A DNA stretch of 64,000 nucleotides from Porcincola sp945869225 (GTDB lineage: Bacteria; Bacillota; Clostridia; Lachnospirales; Lachnospiraceae), in the NCBI RefSeq assembly GCF_052118625.1, contig NZ_JBQKGW010000002.1, forward strand, positions 62,001 through 126,000, in the 5' to 3' direction. The translations under genes and the position numbers were made by a program. Shown here piece by piece: positions 8,463 through 15,749 of this stretch (position 1 is its first letter; every line of letters starts with the position of its first letter). The notes under the pieces were generated by a model. It saw only the letters and a program-made list of their open reading frames with translations, was not told the origin of the DNA and did no database searches.

Positions 8463-8541
8463 CGCAGAATACCTCCCTGCCGCTCTGTAATCGGATACTG
8501 ACTTTGTCTGCTCTCCGTATGAACACGCCACATACGCAGAG

Positions 8542-8570
8542 GGCGCCTTCCGGATTTCCCGTAAGGCGCC
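8542..8570. other. Hairpin in the leader of the lipid kinase gene
   Basis: GGCGCCTT at 8542-8549 pairs with AAGGCGCC at 8563-8570 over a 13-nt loop. No T-tract follows on either strand. It occupies the long 5' leader (8463-8676) of the lipid kinase gene and may be regulatory; no known riboswitch pattern was recognised. Confidence 0.35.
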
Positions 8571-8676
8571 TTCTGATATTCACGATCGCAGCGCACCAGT
8601 CCCGCCGGTCTCTCCCTTGCCGCCTCATGCAGCCCACGGAGCCTCTCCGGCATCTGTCTGACCAGTATGTAACGAT

Positions 8677-8705
8677 AGTGTAAAGCTTTTGAATGATGAA
8701 TGCAA
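8677..8705 (-). promoter_or_regulatory. Candidate promoter of the lipid kinase gene
   Basis: TTGCAT (8705-8700) and TACACT (8682-8677) with a 17-nt spacer, read leftward. The match is moderate, but it is correctly placed after the radical SAM stop at 8728. Confidence 0.4.
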
Positions 8706-8727
8706 GCTGCAGGTCCCGCTTCCCGGC

Positions 8728-10164
8728 TCAGTTTCTGGACGCTTCAGCTCCGGAAGCATCCTTCTGGCTGAATCCTGCCCAGTTCTCATATTTGTGCGGA
8801 TGGTAATCGGTCTGTGCCCAGAGCTTGTCTGCTACCGGCTTCCATGCCTTCGCATAGTCCACACACTTCCCGCAGAGATGCTCTGCGCTCTCCGGCTCCT
8901 GAAGATCCGTGGAGTGTGCTCCGGATTTATTGACCATCTGGGTCAGCACGCCCGGGTTCTCCAGCATCGGGCACGGACGAAGCATGTTCTTGTTGAATGG
9001 CTGATGTGCACGGTACTGCATGAACAGCGGAGACTGCAGGCATTCCAGGACAGACTTCTCATGGATGTTCGAATCAGAGTAGTGAATGAAGACACAAGGC
9101 TCTGCATCTCCATTTGCATTGATGTGGAAATAGTTTCTTCCGCCGGCAATGCAGCCTCCGACAAACTCGCCGTCATTCTGGAAATCCATTGTGTAGATCA
9201 TCTTGCCACCCTTGTTGGCGCGAATCTCACGGATTCTGTGGTAGATGTATTCACGCTGCTCCGGGCTCGGCATCAGGTCCGGCGCTGCCTTCATGCCAAC
9301 CGGCATCAGATGGAAGTACCAGCTGAAACGGACACCCTTCTCGATCTCCATATCCAGGAATTCGTCAGACGTGACTGTCTCGAGATTCTTTGCTGTATAG
9401 CAGATCGATGTTCCGAAGAAGCAGCCGTGTGCCTTCAGAATATCCATCGCCTTCATGACGCGTGCAAAGACACCATCACCGCGGCGAAGGTCATTGACCT
9501 CGGAGAAGCCTTCCAGAGAGATGGAGAAGCTCAGGTTTCCGACCTTGCGGACCTCCTCCGCAAACTCATCATCGATCAGCGTTCCGTTCGTATACGCGTG
9601 GAACTCGCAGTCATGATGTTTTTTGCAGAGCTTCAGGATGTCTGCCTTGCGGACAAGCGGCTCACCGCCCGTGAACATGTAGAAGTATACGCCAAGCTCC
9701 TTGCCCTGTGTAACAATACGGTCCAGGTCCTCGAAGCTCAGGTTCAGCTTGTGACCATACTCTGCAGCCCAGCAGCCAGTGCAGTGCAGGTTGCAGGCCG
9801 AGGTCGGATCCATCAGGATCAGCCACGGAATATTGCAGCCATACTTTTCACGGTTTGCGCGGATGGTCTTGGTTCCGTTGATCATCGCCTCAAACACCAG
9901 GTTGAGCAGCGTCATCTTCAGAACATTCGGATCCAGCTCGTCGATCAGCTTGTTCAGGTACTGGTTCCACTTTTCATTCGGATCTGTGAGGAACTTGCGG
10001 AACATCGCATAGGTTTCTTTCGAAAATGTATCCGGTGCGAACTTCTCAACTACGTTCAACGCCTCCGTAAGTCCCTTCTCACGGTCTTTGTAAACTCTGT
10101 CAAGCATGACATCAAGAGCCTTGCTGAATGCAAGCCGTGCTGCTTTGTGTGTAAAACTGGCCAT
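8728..10164 (-). CDS. Radical SAM protein with SPASM-like C-terminus
   Basis: Iron-sulfur radical enzyme of 478 aa and unknown substrate. The cluster motif CNLHCTGC (CxxxCxxC) is at residues 124-131, followed by YMFTGGEPLVR and a typical partial TIM barrel (NLSFSISLEGF). A C-terminal set of cysteines (GGCIAGGRNYFHINANGDAEPCVF, then CPMLENPG and CGKCVDYAK) suggests auxiliary cluster ligands as in SPASM proteins. About 120 residues of helical sequence precede the motif. Start ATG 10164 has GGGAGGGG upstream; the longer frame to 10245 would enter the preceding gene. No peptide substrate gene is seen next to it, so a peptide-modifying role is not supported. Confidence 0.88.
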   Translation of the reverse strand: MASFTHKAARLAFSKALDVMLDRVYKDREKGLTEALNVVEKFAPDTFSKETYAMFRKFLTDPNEKWNQYLNKLIDELDPNVLKMTLLNLVFEAMINGTKTIRANREKYGCNIPWLILMDPTSACNLHCTGCWAAEYGHKLNLSFEDLDRIVTQGKELGVYFYMFTGGEPLVRKADILKLCKKHHDCEFHAYTNGTLIDDEFAEEVRKVGNLSFSISLEGFSEVNDLRRGDGVFARVMKAMDILKAHGCFFGTSICYTAKNLETVTSDEFLDMEIEKGVRFSWYFHLMPVGMKAAPDLMPSPEQREYIYHRIREIRANKGGKMIYTMDFQNDGEFVGGCIAGGRNYFHINANGDAEPCVFIHYSDSNIHEKSVLECLQSPLFMQYRAHQPFNKNMLRPCPMLENPGVLTQMVNKSGAHSTDLQEPESAEHLCGKCVDYAKAWKPVADKLWAQTDYHPHKYENWAGFSQKDASGAEASRN

Positions 10165-10241
10165 TTTGTACCCCTCCCAATTGAATTGCAACGAACGCTG
10201 CCCCTTATCTGATGCAGCGTCTGGTTCCGAAAAGCGGACCG

Positions 10242-10814
10242 TCAAAGGTACCGCACAAGGATTTCAACCCCGACAAACAGAAGGCAGGAGCCTCCGACTG
10301 TAAAGAAGCCTTTTCTGTACCTGCAGCCATCTCGGTACCCCATATAGGTCCCGGAAAAAACCGCGATAACGGTCGCTGCGGCAAGCACACCGGTTGCCAT
10401 GTAGATATTGTGGCCGATAAAACCCCAGCCGATGCCGCAGATGAATGCAAACACGGCGACCCCGATGGCCTGGAAGATTGTCCTGGAGACGGAAATCTCC
10501 GTCAGATGTTCGTCGATTTCCCGCTCTGTGAATGCTTTAAAGAGCATGTAGGCCGCGATAATCAGAAACAGGACAACCGCACAGAAATAACAGAACTTCT
10601 TCAGATCTGTGGATGAAGAATTCCTGAAGAATGTAATCCTTGTCAGTCTGAAGCCTGCAAACATCGACAGGCTTTCAAACACAAAGAAAAAGACGCAGAG
10701 CATCAGCAGGCTTCCCGGCCTGATCCGCCGGATCATTGCCCCGTCTTTCTGGGAGATCAGGAATACATTGATTGATAATCCCGCAACCACGAGAAGAATC
10801 TCCGCGATACTCAA
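10242..10814 (-). CDS. Putative manganese efflux pump, MntP/DUF204-like
   Basis: Small integral membrane protein of about 190 aa with six predicted membrane segments arranged as two similar halves. The first begins SIAEILLVVAGLSINVFLIS, reminiscent of the GLSxDAF motif of MntP; the second includes AIGVAVFAFICGIGWGFIG. The expected aspartate in the first motif reads Asn, so it is a divergent member and Mn export is only a probable role. The TTG at 10814 is chosen because GGGAGGT lies 6 nt before it; a TTG at 10829 overlaps that ribosome site. A promoter and a 19-bp palindrome precede it, fitting metal-responsive control. Confidence 0.6.
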   Translation of the reverse strand: MSIAEILLVVAGLSINVFLISQKDGAMIRRIRPGSLLMLCVFFFVFESLSMFAGFRLTRITFFRNSSSTDLKKFCYFCAVVLFLIIAAYMLFKAFTEREIDEHLTEISVSRTIFQAIGVAVFAFICGIGWGFIGHNIYMATGVLAAATVIAVFSGTYMGYRDGCRYRKGFFTVGGSCLLFVGVEILVRYL

Positions 10815-10870
10815 ACATCTACCTCCCAAATACTGTCTGTTGATCAGGCATACTCCGTCTGTCAGGTGAA

Positions 10871-10899
10871 AGTGTACGGGAATGGCCTTGTATTTGCAA
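10871..10899 (-). promoter_or_regulatory. Promoter of the MntP-like gene
   Basis: TTGCAA (10899-10894) and TACACT (10876-10871), 17-nt spacer, read leftward, immediately downstream of the terminator at 10919-10962. The -35 lies inside the palindrome at 10888-10906. Confidence 0.55.
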
Positions 10900-10906
10900 A
10901 ATACAA
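10888..10906. promoter_or_regulatory. 19-bp palindromic operator over the -35 of the MntP-like gene
   Basis: Perfect inverted repeat TTGTATTT-GCA-AAATACAA. The length and AT-rich arms resemble operators of Fur- or DtxR/MntR-type metal regulators in general form, though it does not match a specific consensus I can quote. Its position suggests repression by occlusion. Confidence 0.5.
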
Positions 10907-10918
10907 CCTTTCAGGCAT

Positions 10919-10962
10919 GAAAAAAAAAGGGCGACACTCCGGAGAGTTTGTCGCCCTTTTTT
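10919..10962 (-). terminator. Strong intrinsic terminator after aroD
   Basis: GGGCGACA / TGTCGCCC stem flanked by A-run and T-run, so it can act on both strands. On the minus strand it ends the aroE-aroD unit. Confidence 0.92.
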
Positions 10963-11042
10963 CCTGATGTCCTCTTTCTGTCGCCGGATGACCGGCGTTT
11001 TTGCCCTGTAGTCCCCCCGCAGAGGCAGAATCCATGGGGTGC

Positions 11043-11840
11043 CTATAGAAGGGAAGGCAGAACCGTCCTCAACACCTCCGCCTTCAGCTGCCCCGGAGCA
11101 GATTCTCCTCCGATTGTACCGAAGGTGATGCAGCTTCCTGAGAAGTTCCCGCAGACTCTTGTCATGCTTCCAAGGCTTCCCATTGACATTGTGATAAAGG
11201 GCCGGTCGGCCCACTCCTCCTGCATCTGGACGCTGGCAAACAAGAGCTCGAGCACATCCTCCCGGTCTTTCGGCATAACGGCAATCTTTGTGATGTCAAA
11301 GCCGGCCATCTGCATCCCCGCCATCTTTTTCACCAGTTCATCCGCAGGGGGTGTCCCGTGGAAATCATGGAACGAGCCAATCACGCGTGCGCCACATCCA
11401 TGGATGTCGGAAAGCAGACTCATTCTGTCCCCCTCCATCATCGAAAGCTGAAGGTCGACCAGGTCGGCCCCTTCCTGAGCGGCGCACAGATTCATCTCCC
11501 TGTATAAGTCGAAGGACACGGCTCTGCTTCCGCCTTCCTTCTTTGTCCGGAATGTGAACAGGACTGGCTTGTCCCCTACCGCTTTCCGCAGGGCCTGCAG
11601 ACACTCCGATATTTTCCGTGTTTCATCGAACGGATATATGTCCGCACGGAGCTCAACGAGATCATAGAAATCCCGTGTTCCTTCGAGCTGGGTCAATGCC
11701 TTCTCCAGCTGTTCCGGATCTGAGGCGACAACCGGGACACAGATCTTCGGTATACCGTCTCCGAGCGTGAGACTGCGGATCTGTATCGGCACGACCCTGC
11801 TTCCGGAAGGCGTGTTCAGTTCTGATATCATTTCCATCAT
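11043..11840 (-). CDS. aroD: 3-dehydroquinate dehydratase, type I
   Basis: Third step of the shikimate pathway: dehydration of 3-dehydroquinate through a lysine Schiff base. About 265 aa. Seen: KICVPVVASDPEQLE, the acidic YDLVELRADIYPF motif, PVLFTFRTKKEGG, the histidine segment VIGSFHDFHGTP, the Schiff-base lysine in FDITKIAVMPK, and the C-terminal FGTIGGESAPGQL. Starts at 11840 (ATG ATG); the ribosome site is weak. It follows aroE after a 249-nt spacer full of palindromic repeats and precedes a strong terminator. Confidence 0.95.
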   Translation of the reverse strand: MMEMISELNTPSGSRVVPIQIRSLTLGDGIPKICVPVVASDPEQLEKALTQLEGTRDFYDLVELRADIYPFDETRKISECLQALRKAVGDKPVLFTFRTKKEGGSRAVSFDLYREMNLCAAQEGADLVDLQLSMMEGDRMSLLSDIHGCGARVIGSFHDFHGTPPADELVKKMAGMQMAGFDITKIAVMPKDREDVLELLFASVQMQEEWADRPFITMSMGSLGSMTRVCGNFSGSCITFGTIGGESAPGQLKAEVLRTVLPSLL

Positions 11841-11865
11841 AATATTATAATCCTCATGCCTGCTG

Positions 11866-11907
11866 CATCTGCCAGTCGGCGTGCAGGCACGCCGCTGGCA
11901 GCCGGAC
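11866..11907. repeat. REP-like palindromic repeat, copy 1
   Basis: 42-nt unit able to fold into a near-perfect hairpin (CTGCCAG...GGCGTGC AG GCACGCC...CTGGCAG). It differs from copy 2 at 12038-12079 by one base. It lies between aroE and aroD. Confidence 0.75.
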
Positions 11908-12037
11908 TGATCCTTCCTGGCCGTATAAGTCCTTCGCGCTGCTTCGCAGCTTTGCTGCTCCCGCAGCGCTCGCAGGCATTCGCATTCCCGCGCCGCACTG
12001 CGCCGCTTCATGCTCATGCCTGCTGGTGTCGCTTGTC

Positions 12038-12079
12038 CATCTGCCAGCCGGCGTGCAGGCACGCCGCTGGCAGCCGGAC
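12038..12079. repeat. REP-like palindromic repeat, copy 2
   Basis: Same 42-nt palindromic unit in the same orientation as copy 1, starting 172 nt further on. Between the copies lies more palindrome-rich DNA. A 12-nt segment at the aroE stop (12086-12097) also recurs inverted at 11921-11932. Confidence 0.75.
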
Positions 12080-12089
12080 AGCGACGGAC

Positions 12090-12983
12090 TTATACGGCAA
12101 AGTATTTCTGGCGGACTTCGGTGACGGGCATGTCCTGCCCGGTCCACAGGCGGAAGGCTTCCGCTCCCTGATACAGCAGCATATACATTCCGTTGAGTGT
12201 CCGGCAGCCTCTTGCCTGCGCTTCCCTGAGGAGTCGGGTCTGTCTGGGATTATAGATGACATCGGCGACGACAAGGCCTTCGTGAAGGCATCCTGTATCC
12301 GGAATCGGCAGCTGGTTTTCTGCGTCTGCCGGCAGATCCGGTTTTTTCATTCCGACAGAAGTCGCATTTGCAAGAATGCCGGAGGCGCCAATTGCCTCTC
12401 CGAGTGCATGTGCATCCTCCAGATCCACCACATCCGCCCTGCAGGCTGTGTTCTCTGTGATAACCTGTGCCAGCATCTCAGCATGACGAAAAGACCGGCT
12501 TTTCCTGTTTGCAATGTGCAGTTTTTTCACACCGTCCAGCGCTGCCTGGACGGCAATTGCGCTTCCCGCTCCGCCAGCTCCGAGAAGTGTCATCTCCTGC
12601 CCATCTGCATCAACACCCGCCCTTCGCAGCGATTCCATGAAGCCGAACCCGTCCGTGTTATATCCGGTCAGCTTTCCATGGTCATTGACAACGGTATTGA
12701 CAGCACCGATCATCCGCGCCGCCGGTGACAGCTCATCGAGGTATTCCAGCACAGCCGTCTTGTCCGGCATCGTCAGATTGAACCCAAAGCAGTCCAGGTT
12801 CCGGAACGTCCGGACCGTTTCTCCGAGCTGCTCCGGCTGCACGCTGAAGCAGAGGTAGACCGCGTCTATTCCAAGTCTGCGAAAGCTGTAATTGTGCATC
12901 TGCGGAGAAATGCTGTGCGCAACAGGGTACCCGAGCAGTCCTCCGAATCTTGTGTGGCCAGTGATCTCATATTCCCCCGACAA
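12090..12983 (-). CDS. aroE: Shikimate 5-dehydrogenase
   Basis: NADPH-dependent reduction of 3-dehydroshikimate to shikimate. Seen: the substrate-binding GYPVAHSISPQMHN, the catalytic-lysine region FGFNLTMPDKTAVLEYLD (consensus NVTxPxK; here LTMPDK), AVNTVVNDHGKLTGYNTDGFGF, nucleotide-binding LLGAGGAGSA and IANRKSRSF, and the C-terminal LYQGAEAFRLWTG. A TTG at 12983 has GGAGG 8 nt upstream and is preferred; an ATG at 12998 five codons earlier lacks a ribosome site. It precedes aroD on the same strand. Confidence 0.95.
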   Translation of the reverse strand: MSGEYEITGHTRFGGLLGYPVAHSISPQMHNYSFRRLGIDAVYLCFSVQPEQLGETVRTFRNLDCFGFNLTMPDKTAVLEYLDELSPAARMIGAVNTVVNDHGKLTGYNTDGFGFMESLRRAGVDADGQEMTLLGAGGAGSAIAVQAALDGVKKLHIANRKSRSFRHAEMLAQVITENTACRADVVDLEDAHALGEAIGASGILANATSVGMKKPDLPADAENQLPIPDTGCLHEGLVVADVIYNPRQTRLLREAQARGCRTLNGMYMLLYQGAEAFRLWTGQDMPVTEVRQKYFAV

Positions 12984-13008
12984 TCTGGTTTCCTCCATCA
13001 GGTATGTT

Positions 13009-13039
13009 TGAAGAAAGCCTCCGGTTTCATGCCGGAGGC
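13009..13039 (-). terminator. Intrinsic terminator after ftsZ
   Basis: GCCTCCGG, 7-nt loop, CCGGAGGC, then a short T-rich tail (TTTCTTC) on the minus strand, 26 nt after the ftsZ stop. It ends the division cluster just before aroE. Confidence 0.75.
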
Positions 13040-13064
13040 CTTCTGCGTCGTTCTGTTTGATTCT

Positions 13065-14255
13065 TCAGCTTCTTCTTAAAAATTCCGGAATCTGGATATC
13101 CTGCGGCGTCACCTTGCTGGTCGGCGCCTTCAGCGTCGCATTCTGTGTCGGAATGGACGGAGCCTTCGGCGCCGGCTGAGCTGCCGGACGCTGGAAGCTG
13201 AACCCGCTCTTCGGTCTTTCTGTCTTCCTGTAACGGAAATCCGTTCCCGCTGCAGGCTGGGAAAGTCCCTTGTGAAGTCCGAGCAGAGAGCCCTGCTCCT
13301 CGTTCGGATCCTCGATTCCCGTTGCGATGACCGTGATACTGCACTCATCCGCATAAGTGTCGTCGTACATCGCGCCAAAGATGATATTCGCGTTCTCGCC
13401 TGCAAGCTCCTGTACATAGCCTGCTGCATCGCTTGCATCCATCAGGCTGATATCTCCGCTCACATTGATGATAATATTGGTTGCGCCTTCGATCGTCGTC
13501 TCAAGCAGCGGGCTTTCAACAGCCTGCTTGACTGCCTCAATCGCCTTATCGTCGCCCTTCGCCTGTCCGATTCCGATGTGCGCAATCCCCTTGTCCTGCA
13601 TAACAGTCCTTACATCCGCGAAGTCAAGGTTGATCAGCGCCGGGAGGTTGATCAGATCAGTAATGCCGGATACCGCCTGCTGAAGCACCTCATCTGCTTT
13701 TCTGAAAGCCTCCGGCATCGTCGTCCTGCGATCCACGACCTCAAGCAGCTTGTCGTTCGGAATCACGATCAGCGTATCGACGTTCTCCTTGAGCTTTTCA
13801 ATTCCGTTCAGGGCGTTGGTCATGCGAACCTTTCCCTCGAATCGGAAAGGCTTCGTCACGACACCGACTGTCAGAATGCCCATCTCCTTTGCGACACCCG
13901 CAATGACAGGAGCTGCCCCTGTTCCGGTTCCGCCGCCCATTCCACAGGTAACGAAAACCATGTCTGCTCCCTGAACAGCATTCTTGATGTCCTCGGTGCT
14001 CTCCTCAGCGGCCTGCTCTCCGACCTCCGGCCGTGCACCGGCTCCTAGCCCCTTCGTGATCTTCTCTCCGATCTGGATGACGCTCGGTGCCTTTGACATG
14101 GCAAGCGCCTGTTTATCTGTATTGACTCCGATGAATTCGACCCCGGCGATGGTATCATCGACCATCCTGTTGACCGCATTGTTGCCGGCTCCGCCGACCC
14201 CGATGACAATAATCTTTGCTCCCGGTTCAGAGTCATTCGACATAATCTCTAACAC
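13065..14255 (-). CDS. ftsZ: Cell division protein FtsZ
   Basis: Tubulin-like GTPase that forms the cytokinetic ring; 396 aa. The tubulin signature GGGTGTG is at residues 107-113, the catalytic T7 loop NLDFADV at 209-215, and the conserved C-terminal peptide DIQIPEFLRRS at the very end, used to dock membrane anchors and regulators. A Pro/Ala-rich linker of about 50 residues connects body and tail. The start is a GTG at 14255 with AAGGAGGAG upstream. It is the last gene of the cluster and has its own promoter. No ftsA is adjacent, so the membrane anchor (probably SepF) must be elsewhere. Confidence 0.98.
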   Translation of the reverse strand: MLEIMSNDSEPGAKIIVIGVGGAGNNAVNRMVDDTIAGVEFIGVNTDKQALAMSKAPSVIQIGEKITKGLGAGARPEVGEQAAEESTEDIKNAVQGADMVFVTCGMGGGTGTGAAPVIAGVAKEMGILTVGVVTKPFRFEGKVRMTNALNGIEKLKENVDTLIVIPNDKLLEVVDRRTTMPEAFRKADEVLQQAVSGITDLINLPALINLDFADVRTVMQDKGIAHIGIGQAKGDDKAIEAVKQAVESPLLETTIEGATNIIINVSGDISLMDASDAAGYVQELAGENANIIFGAMYDDTYADECSITVIATGIEDPNEEQGSLLGLHKGLSQPAAGTDFRYRKTERPKSGFSFQRPAAQPAPKAPSIPTQNATLKAPTSKVTPQDIQIPEFLRRS

Positions 14256-14314
14256 TGAAGTCTCCTCCTTGACTGATGAAGGTCCTGTATAGGTGTATCG
14301 CCTATATCCCTTTC

Positions 14315-14343
14315 AATATAAGTGCTTTTACCCGATATTGCAA
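14315..14343 (-). promoter_or_regulatory. Promoter of ftsZ
   Basis: TTGCAA (14343-14338) and TATATT (14320-14315) with a 17-nt spacer, read leftward, in the gap between ftsQ and ftsZ. It would allow ftsZ to be expressed apart from the rest of the cluster. Confidence 0.6.
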
Positions 14344-14391
14344 GTTTTTTACCAGATTCAGGCAGTTTCACCCGCACCATCATTTCATTTC

Positions 14392-15543
14392 TTACTGGAC
14401 GAGCTGTCCTGTTGCCGGATCGATGACGTTCCAGTATGCATCCTTGATGTTTCCGTTCTCATCGACCGTGCAGCCTGCAATCGGATTCCCGGAAGCATCC
14501 ACAACCTGTCCGTTTTCAATATGGGCATCGTAGTGCAGGGTCCCATTGCTGTCAAACGCCATCACACCCTTCGTCGAATTCTGGCTGCTGTCTTCGTCCT
14601 GATTGTTTTCGTTCTGGCTGTTTTCATCCTGGCCCTGGCCGTTCTCATTCTGGCTGTCTTCGTTCTGTCCCTGCCCATCAGGATTCTGATTGTCCGCATT
14701 CTGGGCCTGTCCATCCTCAGCGGTCCCCGAATTCTGATCAGAACCTGCTGATGCGTCAGTCTGACTTGTATCGGCTCCGACGCCCGTGAGCGTCTCTCCG
14801 GAATCTCCGCCTTCCGTCTCGTCAGACTGCTTCACGGTCTCCTTGAATGTTATGCTTGTATTCTTTCCTGTGAAGCCTTCCATGTTGAGTGTCCCGGTTC
14901 TGGAAGAAATCTTCGGGTAGATCTGGACAAGATTTGCGATCTTCTCTTCCAGATACTCGTCCTGGCCCAGCTTTACCGTCACGCTCCCATAGCGCAGCGT
15001 CATGTTCCCGCTGCTGTCGAAGCTGACGCTGTCCGGAATAAAGTCTGACTGAATCAGGAGCTGCGTTATGCTCAGCATTGTACGGAAGGTCGATGTATTG
15101 GTAACCGGAAGTTTCTGGTATAGTTCCGGGCTTCCGACATCGACTCCTGTGACAAGCGGAACCCCGCTTCTCACCTCGTCTGTGATCATCTGGACGATCC
15201 CATTTTCATCAAAGTACACGTTCCTGCCGTCCACCTGAACGCGGCCGATCAGGCTGCTCTCTACAACCGTGACCTTCACAGAGGTCGGAGACTGAATCGA
15301 TGCTTTCACGGAAGTCAGGTACGGTGCCTCCGGAGACGCGGCAGCACTTCTGTATTTCCAGGCAAAATAGAGCGTGTTCTTCAGAAGGCTGGTAGATGTC
15401 AGGTCACTGCTGATCTGATCCGCACTGTAGCGGTCATTTCCCTCAACCGTCACATGACGGATCTGAAATCCGTATACCACGATCAGCGCAGCAGCCGCAA
15501 GCACAGCAAGAAAGATAACAATTGCACGAAGAATTCTGTTCAC
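14392..15543 (-). CDS. ftsQ: FtsQ/DivIB-type cell division protein with long acidic tail
   Basis: Single-pass membrane protein of the divisome. Seen: membrane segment RAIVIFLAVLAAAALIVVYG at about residues 5-25, then a POTRA domain beginning IRHVTVEGNDRYSADQI, and a beta domain (VESSLIGRVQVDGRNVYFDENG). The last third is unusual: a low-complexity Asn/Gln/Glu/Asp-rich stretch built from repeated NENxQ-like units, then a DSNGTLHYDAHIENGQ segment. The start is a GTG at 15543 with GGAGAGAGG upstream; a longer frame to 15639 is not supported. It lies between murD and ftsZ, the usual place. Confidence 0.88.
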   Translation of the reverse strand: MNRILRAIVIFLAVLAAAALIVVYGFQIRHVTVEGNDRYSADQISSDLTSTSLLKNTLYFAWKYRSAAASPEAPYLTSVKASIQSPTSVKVTVVESSLIGRVQVDGRNVYFDENGIVQMITDEVRSGVPLVTGVDVGSPELYQKLPVTNTSTFRTMLSITQLLIQSDFIPDSVSFDSSGNMTLRYGSVTVKLGQDEYLEEKIANLVQIYPKISSRTGTLNMEGFTGKNTSITFKETVKQSDETEGGDSGETLTGVGADTSQTDASAGSDQNSGTAEDGQAQNADNQNPDGQGQNEDSQNENGQGQDENSQNENNQDEDSSQNSTKGVMAFDSNGTLHYDAHIENGQVVDASGNPIAGCTVDENGNIKDAYWNVIDPATGQLVQ

Positions 15544-15618
15544 AGACCTCTCTCCATATCCAGGTGGTTCAGGCAGACCGGCGTTGTATGACAAATGAAA
15601 GCCATCGTGCCTGTTTTT

Positions 15619-15652
15619 ATGCCCTCCGCGGTGAAACACCGTGCGGAGGGCA
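15619..15652. other. Strong hairpin between murD and ftsQ
   Basis: ATGCCCTCCGC and GCGGAGGGCAT form an 11-bp stem, continued by GGTG/CACC. No T-tract follows on the minus strand, so it is probably a partial terminator or a processing/stability element in the 206-nt gap. Confidence 0.5.
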
Positions 15653-15749
15653 TCAGATATCCGGCAGTCTTATTCGCAGCAGGCAGAAATCCCATGGGCC
15701 TGTCTGCCGGTCATAAAAGAAGCGCTGCCGGTCAGGTGGCATTTACAGT

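Noticed and set aside
8459..8653. 64-codon frame ending in an ATGA overlap with the lipid kinase start
   Set aside because: No ribosome site, Arg-rich composition typical of a non-coding GC-rich frame, and a hairpin plus a competing frame occupy the same leader.
8728..10164. Radical SAM enzyme as part of a peptide-modifying (RiPP) cluster
   Set aside because: No precursor peptide, transporter or protease gene is adjacent; neighbours are a lipid kinase and a membrane transporter.
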